Positions 58,935 through 64,000 of a stretch of DNA of 64,000 nucleotides are shown here, in pieces. The stretch comes from Billgrantia montanilacus (GTDB lineage: Bacteria; Pseudomonadota; Gammaproteobacteria; Pseudomonadales; Halomonadaceae): positions 568 to 64,567 of the forward strand of contig NZ_QPII01000013.1 of the NCBI RefSeq assembly GCF_003336675.1, in the 5' to 3' direction. The stretch's first letter is position 1; each line of letters starts with the position of its first letter. The position numbers were made by a program, and so were the translations under genes. The notes under the pieces are model-generated. The model had not been told where the DNA came from and ran no database searches. It was given only the letters and a program-made list of their open reading frames with translations.

Positions 58935-60002
58935 CTACTCGAATGCAGAATCAGCGGCACGGGAGGAAGCCGATCCACCATCGCTTGTGGTCTGTTTCAG
59001 CTGGCCGGGCCAAGTTACCAGAACCGGAACCGAACTGTGCCCCGCCAGGTAGGCCACGACATTGCCATAAGGTAGATCGCTGATGCGGGCACGACCATGC
59101 CCCCAGGCAGAAAGCACTACCAGATCGAAGGCGTCGTCGCGCATGACTTCGTCGATACCGCTGCGGGGGTCGACGCCCAGCAGCGCCAAGGTGCGCACCT
59201 TCAAGCCCTGATCGACTAGTTCATCGCCCATCCGCTGCAGATAATTGCGCGCAATGCATTGGTCGCGTTTCACGAAACGCTGCCGCAGGTCGATGTCTTC
59301 CGGTTCGAACAGCAGTCCTGAGGTCAAATCTGGTGGCGTGGTGATATGGACCAGCACCAGTTCGGCGCCGGTGGCATGGGCCAGACGCTGAGCAGTAGGC
59401 AGTGCGCTTTCCGACCAGCAGGAGCCATCGAGCGGAACAAGAATGCGCTGGTATTTCGGCGCTTCGTTGCTCGCCTCGGGCAGAGGCACGAGCAGCACGC
59501 GTCCCTCGCCGCGCTCCAGGACCTTACGCACATTGGCACTCAGGCTGGTGTGCCCGCAGAGACAATGCACACCCATCACCACGAGGGCAGCCTTCTGCAA
59601 GCTGGCCGCACGGCAGATCTCGTCGCCTGGCAGGCCTTCGAGCAGGGTCAGATTGGGAACCGTCTTCAGCCATGTACTGGCGGCGAGCCGCTCCAGGGTA
59701 GAGAGCGCCTCATGCCGACGAATCGCCCAGTCCACCGGGTCCGGCAGGCCGCTGGTTTCCGGAACCGGATCGATCACCCGCAGCAAAGTCAGTGGTATTC
59801 GAAAAGCACGCGCCATTGCATCGGCGTGCACCAACACCCAGGTGGAATCATGCGAGGTATCTACGCAGGCCAGCACGGATCGTTCAGGGGTGAAGGATTC
59901 CGGTGCGGCTTCCGGGGTCATGCTGATTCGCCCGCGAGGAGCCACGGCTTCCGGGACATCATCATGTCCTGACATGGGTGACGAACGCTTGGATGTAGTC
60001 AT
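58935..60002 (-). CDS. Tandem universal stress protein
   Basis: A 355-aa protein with two Usp domains. The first (about residues 40-180) shows VLACVDTSHDS and VVMGVHCLCGHTSLSANVRKVL. The second (about 190-335) shows ILVPLDGSCWSESAL and VVLSAWGHGRARISDLPYGNVVAYLAGHSSVPVLV. The Gly-rich ATP-binding loop is better preserved in the first domain than in the second. I use the ATG at 60002 (MTTSKRSS) with GAGGG upstream. It lies just before ndvB; control of glucan synthesis by stress is an inference from the operon. Confidence 0.85.
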   Translation of the reverse strand: MTTSKRSSPMSGHDDVPEAVAPRGRISMTPEAAPESFTPERSVLACVDTSHDSTWVLVHADAMARAFRIPLTLLRVIDPVPETSGLPDPVDWAIRRHEALSTLERLAASTWLKTVPNLTLLEGLPGDEICRAASLQKAALVVMGVHCLCGHTSLSANVRKVLERGEGRVLLVPLPEASNEAPKYQRILVPLDGSCWSESALPTAQRLAHATGAELVLVHITTPPDLTSGLLFEPEDIDLRQRFVKRDQCIARNYLQRMGDELVDQGLKVRTLALLGVDPRSGIDEVMRDDAFDLVVLSAWGHGRARISDLPYGNVVAYLAGHSSVPVLVTWPGQLKQTTSDGGSASSRAADSAFE

Positions 60003-60267
60003 ATCGAGCACCCTCGCGAAACGATGTAACAGGGAACGGCACACACATATACCTACAGCCCCCTTAGCCGAGAAGCCGGCTCCCGTGCACAGTTAATTAC
60101 CGATGTAACTAACTGTAATGCCAGCGAAAAAAGCAGTCGTGATAGCGAAAGGCGGGCCCACATCAGTGTAGTCGATTCTCGTCGACGCGAGCGGTCCTGC
60201 TCACGGCCAGACATGGAAAAAAATCGTGCTCCCGGCCGTGGCAGCCACAGCCAGAAAAGCGATGAAC
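60003..60267. other. Intergenic region upstream of the usp-ndvB operon
   Basis: This stretch between the usp start and the terminator of the acyl-CoA dehydrogenase gene contains no convincing ORF. It must hold the usp-ndvB promoter and contains the long dyad at 60089-60116. A TATATG at about 60044-60049 on the minus strand could be a -10, but without a matching -35, suggesting activator dependence. Confidence 0.45.
60089..60116. promoter_or_regulatory. 28-bp dyad upstream of usp-ndvB, candidate operator
   Basis: ACAGTTAATTAC (60089-60100), four bases CGAT and GTAACTAACTGT (60105-60116) form an inverted repeat with 11 of 12 positions paired. It lies about 90 bases upstream of the usp start and is AT-rich compared with its surroundings, as expected of a regulator-binding site. 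The regulator is not identified. Confidence 0.55.
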
Positions 60268-60295
60268 AAAAAAGCGGCGGGCAAATGCCCGCCGC
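60268..60295 (-). terminator. Intrinsic terminator of the acyl-CoA dehydrogenase gene
   Basis: On the minus strand GCGGCGGGC-ATTT-GCCCGCCGC is followed by six T residues (A-run 60268-60273 on the plus strand). It lies 44 bases past the stop of the dehydrogenase gene. Confidence 0.9.
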
Positions 60296-60339
60296 GAAAC
60301 GATCAGAACAGCGCTGACCGAGAGAGATGCCTGGTTGAA

Positions 60340-62151
60340 TCAGATTTCGAAGCCGCGACCGAAGTCCTCGGAGGAGAGCGCCATCAGCGGCTCCGCACCG
60401 GCCTGCACCATGGCGGCATGGGCGCGGGTGCGCGGCAACAGACGAGCGAAGTAGAAGCGCGCGGTCTTGATCTTGGCTTCGTAGAAGGCCGCATCGTCGC
60501 TGCCGGCGGCGAGTGCCGCTTTGGCCTGCTTCGCTGCCCGGGCGAAAAGGTAGGCCAGGGTCACGTAGCCCGAGTACATCAGGTAATCGACGCTGGCGGC
60601 GCCCACTTCCTCGCGATCGGACATGGCCTTCATGCCGATACCCATGGTCAGCTCGCCCCACTCGGCGTTGAGCTTGGCCAGCGGCCCGGTGAATTCGGCC
60701 AGCTCGGCGTTATCGGCCTCCGCCTGGCAGAACTTGTGGATCTCCTTGGTGAAGACCTTGAGCGTCTCACCCTGGCTCATCAACACCTTGCGGCCGAGCA
60801 GGTCGAGGGCCTGAATGCCTGTCGTGCCCTCATAGAGCCGGGTGATACGCGCATCGCGCACCAGCTGCTCCATGCCCCACTCCTGGATGAAGCCGTGGCC
60901 ACCGAAGACCTGTACTCCTTCGTTGGTGGCTTCGAAGCCCACCTCGGTCAGGAACGCCTTGACGATGGGCGTCAGCAGGCCCAGCAGGACCTCCGCCTGC
61001 TCGCGCTCGGCGGCATCCTGGCCATGCTCGACGATATCCAGCATCTGGGCGGTATAGAGCACCAGCATGCGGCCGCCTTCGGCGAAGGCCTTCTGGGTCA
61101 GCAGCATGCGACGCACGTCCGGATGGACGATGATCGGATCGGCGGGCTTCTCGGGCGCCTGGGGGCCGGAGAGCGCACGCATCTGCAGGCGGTCACGGGC
61201 ATAGGCCAGGGCGTTCTGGAAGCTCGCCTCGGTCAGGCCCAGTCCCTGGATGCCCACGCCCAGGCGCGCCGCGTTCATCATGGTGAACATGCAGGCCAGT
61301 CCCTTGTTGGGCGGCCCCACCAGGTAACCGCGGGAGCCATCGAAGTTCATCACGCAGGTGGCGTTGCCGTGGATGCCCATCTTGTGCTCGAGGGAGCCGC
61401 AGGAAACACCGTTGCGCTCGCCCGGCTCACCCGTCTCGGTCGGCAGATATTTGGGCACCACAAATAGCGAGATGCCCTTGGAGCCCTCGGGAGCGTCCGG
61501 CAGCTTGGCCAGCACCAGATGGACGATGTTCTCCGCCATGTCATGGTCACCGGCAGAAATGAAGATCTTGGTACCGGTAATATCGTAACCGCCATCGGCG
61601 GTGGGCACGGCACGGGTCTTGATCAGGCCCAGGTCGGTGCCGCAGTGGGGCTCGGTCAGGCACATCGTACCGGTCCAGATGCCTTCCACCAGTTTGGTCA
61701 GGTAGGTGGCCTGCTGCTCTTCGGTGCCGTGGTGACGCAGGGCATCGGCGGCACCGTGGGAAAGTCCCGGGTACATGCCCCAGGCCAGGTTGGTCGAGCA
61801 GACCATCTCGTTGAGCACCATGGCCAGCGAATGAGGCAGCCCCTGCCCGCCATGCTCCGGCGACGCCGCCAGGCTCGGCCACCCACCTTCCACATACTGC
61901 TGGTAGGCCGCCTTGAAGCCCTTGGGCGCCTTGACCTCGCCGCCCTCCAGCATGCAACCCTCCTGGTCCCCCGTCTGGTTCAACGGCAGCAACACCTCAC
62001 GGGCGAAGCGTGCGCCCTCCTCGAGGATAGCGGCGACCACATCGGGAGAGGCTTCCTCACCGCCCGGCAGGCGAGCGTAGTGAGCGGGGAAGTCCAGCAT
62101 CTCGTCCATTACGAAGCGCAGGTCGCGCAGGGGGGCCTGATAGTCGGGCAT
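60340..62151 (-). CDS. Acyl-CoA dehydrogenase with C-terminal extension
   Basis: A 603-aa flavoenzyme of the large bacterial acyl-CoA dehydrogenase group (FadE/DmdC-like architecture). It has an N-terminal extension, LTEPHCGTDLGLIKT and ITGTKIFISAGDHD for FAD/substrate binding, the catalytic Glu near residue 441 in YEGTTGIQALDLLGRKV, and a further helical C-terminal domain. It feeds electrons via ETF to the oxidoreductase at 374-2059. Chain-length preference is not visible. Its promoter is framed by two PsrA-like sites, and a terminator follows at 60268. Confidence 0.92.
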   Translation of the reverse strand: MPDYQAPLRDLRFVMDEMLDFPAHYARLPGGEEASPDVVAAILEEGARFAREVLLPLNQTGDQEGCMLEGGEVKAPKGFKAAYQQYVEGGWPSLAASPEHGGQGLPHSLAMVLNEMVCSTNLAWGMYPGLSHGAADALRHHGTEEQQATYLTKLVEGIWTGTMCLTEPHCGTDLGLIKTRAVPTADGGYDITGTKIFISAGDHDMAENIVHLVLAKLPDAPEGSKGISLFVVPKYLPTETGEPGERNGVSCGSLEHKMGIHGNATCVMNFDGSRGYLVGPPNKGLACMFTMMNAARLGVGIQGLGLTEASFQNALAYARDRLQMRALSGPQAPEKPADPIIVHPDVRRMLLTQKAFAEGGRMLVLYTAQMLDIVEHGQDAAEREQAEVLLGLLTPIVKAFLTEVGFEATNEGVQVFGGHGFIQEWGMEQLVRDARITRLYEGTTGIQALDLLGRKVLMSQGETLKVFTKEIHKFCQAEADNAELAEFTGPLAKLNAEWGELTMGIGMKAMSDREEVGAASVDYLMYSGYVTLAYLFARAAKQAKAALAAGSDDAAFYEAKIKTARFYFARLLPRTRAHAAMVQAGAEPLMALSSEDFGRGFEI

Positions 62152-62242
62152 TTCTTACTCTCCAAAAAAGTGCGCCACAAGGGGTCGCCGCGAGCCACAG
62201 AAAGTCGCCTGAAATTAGGCACAGGAAGGCAGCGGCAGCCGC

Positions 62243-62262
62243 TTTCAAACATGTGTTTGAAA
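62243..62262. promoter_or_regulatory. PsrA-like operator 1 of the acyl-CoA dehydrogenase gene
   Basis: TTTCAAACATGTGTTTGAAA is a dyad with nine-base perfect arms around a two-base centre. It contains CAAAC-ATGT-GTTTG, which fits the PsrA consensus (C/G)AAAC-N(2-4)-GTTTG(C/G) exactly. It overlaps the proposed -10 element (62260-62265), so a bound repressor would block transcription. Confidence 0.7.
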
Positions 62263-62288
62263 CTAGCCTGCTACAGCCGGAGAGTCAA
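62260..62288 (-). promoter_or_regulatory. Candidate sigma-70 promoter of the acyl-CoA dehydrogenase gene
   Basis: On the minus strand TTGACT (62283-62288), a 17-base spacer and TAGTTT (62260-62265) form a promoter about 110 bases upstream of the start codon. Operator-like dyads overlap both elements. Confidence 0.55.
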
Positions 62289-62300
62289 GCGCTTGTTTGA
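62285..62300. promoter_or_regulatory. PsrA-like operator 2 of the acyl-CoA dehydrogenase gene
   Basis: TCAAGCGCTTGTTTGA contains CAAGC-GCTT-GTTTG, one base away from the PsrA consensus. It overlaps the proposed -35 element and lies about 40 bases from operator 1, so the two sites would cover the promoter on both sides. Confidence 0.5.
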
Positions 62301-62383
62301 GTCTGTATTGGCCCACGGGCTAACGGCGTCTGTCGCAGTGGGTGGCACTCCCCCTCTGCCCTTGCGTATCGCGGGAGGCTACG

Positions 62384-62836
62384 TCAGGGCATCGCCACCT
62401 GGAGTTTCTCGCGCAGCGTTTCCAGCCGTACCTTGAGGGCATTAAGTTCGTCGAAGGATTCGCCGCTAGCCATTACCACGCAGTCGGGGATCTCCTCGGC
62501 GCGTGCACGCAGCGCCCTGCCCTCGTCGGTGAGGAACAGTTCGACGACCCGCTCATCGGTGGTGCTGCGCACCCGCCTGAGCAGACCATCGCCTTCAAGG
62601 CGCTTGAACAGGGGGGTCAGCGAACCGGTGTCGGTCATCAGCCGGCGGCTGATGGTGCCCGCGCTGAGACCGTCCTCTTCCCACAGCGTCATCATGACCA
62701 GGTACTGCGGATAGGTGAGACCCAACGCCTGGAGCAGGGGCTTGTAGAACTTGGTCATCAACAGGGAGGTGGAGTAGAGGGCAAAGCAGAGCTGATCGTC
62801 GAGCTGTAATGTGGAACAGGTATCATTCTGGGGCAT
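62384..62836 (-). CDS. MarR-family regulator, OhrR-like organic-peroxide sensor
   Basis: A 150-aa winged-helix repressor. The N-terminus LQLDDQLCFALYSTS with Cys 17 followed by LGLTYPQYLVMMTLWEEDG matches OhrR, where this Cys is oxidised by organic hydroperoxides. The DNA-recognition part (TISRRLMTDTGSLTPLFKRLEGDGLLRR) and the wing RSTTDERVVELFLT are intact. A second Cys is at residue 7. No ohr peroxidase gene is adjacent, so the target may lie elsewhere. An inverted repeat just upstream suggests autoregulation. Confidence 0.85.
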   Translation of the reverse strand: MPQNDTCSTLQLDDQLCFALYSTSLLMTKFYKPLLQALGLTYPQYLVMMTLWEEDGLSAGTISRRLMTDTGSLTPLFKRLEGDGLLRRVRSTTDERVVELFLTDEGRALRARAEEIPDCVVMASGESFDELNALKVRLETLREKLQVAMP

Positions 62837-62850
62837 GGCTGGCGCTCCGA

Positions 62851-62870
62851 ATTATTGATAGCACAATAAT
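62851..62870. promoter_or_regulatory. Candidate OhrR/MarR operator
   Basis: ATTATTG (62851-62857), six bases and CAATAAT (62864-62870) are a perfect seven-base inverted repeat in an AT-rich island 15 bases upstream of the regulator start. On the minus strand it overlaps a plausible promoter (TTGGCG, 16 bases, TATCAA), a typical layout for MarR autorepression. Confidence 0.55.
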
Positions 62871-62927
62871 CTAGCGCGCCAACCAATTCATGCCAAGCCC
62901 TCATTCCTCAGCGCTTTTCAAACGGCA

Positions 62928-63695
62928 CTACTGCATGCGAATCCCGCCATCCAGGCGAATCACCTCGCCGTTGAGCATCGGGTTGCCGATGATCTGCTCG
63001 GCCAGGCGAGCAAATTCATCGGGCTTCCCCAGCCGCTTGGGAAACGGCACCGAGGCGGCCAGTGCCTTGGCGGCTTCATCGGGGATCTCGCTCATCATCG
63101 GCGTCTGGAACACCCCTGGCGCAATGGCCATGACGCGAATGCCATGCCGCGAGAGTTCACGGGCCGCCGGCAGACTCATGCCCACCACCCCTGCCTTGGA
63201 AGCGCTGTAGGCGCACTGCCCCACCTGGCCGTCGAAGGCGGCAACGGAGGCGGTATTGATGATCACGCCGCGCTCCCCGTCCTCCCCCGGCGCGTTGCCG
63301 GCCATGGCGGCTGCCGCCAGGCGCATGACATTGAACGTGCCCACCAGGTTGATCTGCACGGTGCGAGCGTAGGCGTCGAGATCGGCGGGGTTGCCCTCAC
63401 GGTCGACCAGCTTGGCGACGCTGACGACGCCGGCACAGTGCACCACGCCCGCCATGCCCTTCTCGCCTCCCAGCGCCACGGTGGCATCGACCGCAGCCTG
63501 CATGTCGGCAGCGGATGTCACATCGCCGCGGCAGGCCCGGGCGGCCGCGCCCAGGCGTTCGGCGTGTGCCTCCACGCTGTCGCTGAGGTCGCACAGCACC
63601 ACGCGGCCACCGCCGGCAACGATTCGCTCCGCGGTGGCCGCCCCCAGCCCGGAGGCGGCACCGGTAATCAGAAAGGTGTTGTCCTTCAGTTGCAT
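62928..63695 (-). CDS. SDR-family 3-hydroxyacyl-CoA dehydrogenase-like protein
   Basis: A 255-aa short-chain dehydrogenase resembling type II 3-hydroxyacyl-CoA dehydrogenase (HSD10-like). It has TGAASGLGAATAE and CDLSDS for NAD binding, VHCAGVV in place of NNAG, the catalytic Ser in INTASVAAFDGQVGQ and YSASKAG with Tyr and Lys. It is downstream of the acyl-CoA ligase gene on the same strand with a 20-base gap, so the pair probably acts in fatty-acid or branched-chain acyl-CoA breakdown. Confidence 0.87.
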   Translation of the reverse strand: MQLKDNTFLITGAASGLGAATAERIVAGGGRVVLCDLSDSVEAHAERLGAAARACRGDVTSAADMQAAVDATVALGGEKGMAGVVHCAGVVSVAKLVDREGNPADLDAYARTVQINLVGTFNVMRLAAAAMAGNAPGEDGERGVIINTASVAAFDGQVGQCAYSASKAGVVGMSLPAARELSRHGIRVMAIAPGVFQTPMMSEIPDEAAKALAASVPFPKRLGKPDEFARLAEQIIGNPMLNGEVIRLDGGIRMQ

Positions 63696-63715
63696 CTAGC
63701 GTGTCTCCACAGTGT

Positions 63716-64000
63716 TCATTTGGCGGCTTCTGTGTCGGCCTTCTCAGCGGCATCGGCGCGCAGCTTGAAGCGCTGTATCTTGCCACTGGGCGTCTTGGGT
63801 AGTGTATCGACGAATTCAATCACACGGGGGAACGCGTGGGTGGAAAGTCGCGCGCGCACCTGCTGACGGATCTCGTCGGCCAGTGCATCGCTTGCCTCGT
63901 AGCCGTCGCGCAGCACGATATAGGACTTGATGATCTCGCCACGAATCTCGTCCGGCTGCCCCACGGCCGCGGACTCCGCCACCGCCGGATGGGTCATGAC
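63716..64000 (-). CDS. AMP-forming acyl-CoA ligase, C-terminal end (partial)
   Basis: Only the last 95 or so residues are in the window; the gene continues past the right edge. The sequence shows HPAVAESAAVGQPDEIRGE, then IIKSYIVLRDGY, then FVDTLPKTPSGKIQRF. These belong to the swivelling C-terminal domain of the ANL superfamily, including the catalytic Lys of PSGKIQR. The type (acetyl-, medium-chain- or other acyl-CoA synthetase) cannot be fixed from the tail. It precedes the SDR gene in the same direction. Confidence 0.88.
   Translation of the reverse strand, partial: VMTHPAVAESAAVGQPDEIRGEIIKSYIVLRDGYEASDALADEIRQQVRARLSTHAFPRVIEFVDTLPKTPSGKIQRFKLRADAAEKADTEAAK

Overview
This window is a single chromosomal segment of a high-GC gammaproteobacterium, most likely a member of the Halomonadaceae (Halomonas or a close relative). 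Two things support this. The gene order of the core block matches the one known from Pseudomonas and related gammaproteobacteria. The proteins (acidic AcpP, RNase E with a Lys/Ala/Pro/Glu-rich tail, OhrR-type MarR regulator) also read as halomonad-like. No phage, plasmid, insertion sequence, CRISPR array, rRNA or tRNA is visible; almost everything is housekeeping, with a few accessory insertions.

Layout. Positions 1-2059 hold a divergent electron-transfer pair: the first codons of etfB leave the window at the left edge and the ETF-ubiquinone oxidoreductase gene runs rightwards. Positions 2121-5149 carry an orphan wbpE/wbpB pair (amino-sugar nucleotide synthesis) and a rhodanese. From 5233 to 21900 there is one long leftward series: UvrD-like helicase, DUF1285 protein, tatD, pilZ, holB, tmk, mltG, pabC, fabF, acpP, fabG, fabD, plsX, rpmF, yceD, then (with maf in the opposite direction) sppA, a HAD phosphatase and rluC. 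This links fatty-acid/phospholipid synthesis with replication and wall synthesis. rne faces away at 22614 behind a roughly 600-nt structured leader. The leftward envelope operon comEC-exbB-exbD-msbA-lpxK-trm112-kdsB-ptp-murB (34715 to 25984) makes and exports lipid A/Kdo and peptidoglycan precursors; several junctions overlap by 1-4 bases. Next come DUF2062, lolD/lolC (lipoprotein sorting), aguA-aguB (agmatine to putrescine), a Nudix-ThiE-like fusion, argJ and secA.

The right third (45067-60300) is less standard. It holds a small exported reading frame directly upstream of secA, a DUF721 protein, an 86-aa unknown, a winged-helix regulator overlapping a lipoprotein alpha/beta hydrolase, an unknown 207-aa protein paired with an ATP-grasp ligase, a 2827-aa cyclic beta-1,2-glucan synthase (NdvB-like), and a tandem universal stress protein that precedes it in the same operon. 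The right end (60340-64000) is fatty-acid catabolism: acyl-CoA dehydrogenase, OhrR-like regulator, SDR dehydrogenase and the 3' end of an AMP-forming acyl-CoA ligase.

Main non-coding observations. (1) Two 93-95 nt repeats, at 19015 and 38685, fold into the same branched shape, with compensatory changes in their stems. (2) PsrA-like operators lie in both the etfB/etf-QO intergenic region and the acyl-CoA dehydrogenase promoter, connecting the two ends of the window. (3) The RNase E tail contains a nearly identical 102-bp tandem repeat. (4) The short signal-peptide frame upstream of secA ends in an RxGP-type sequence like that of SecM-class arrest peptides, although its reading frame is uncertain. 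(5) Micro-duplications occur at the 3' ends of wbpB and aguB.
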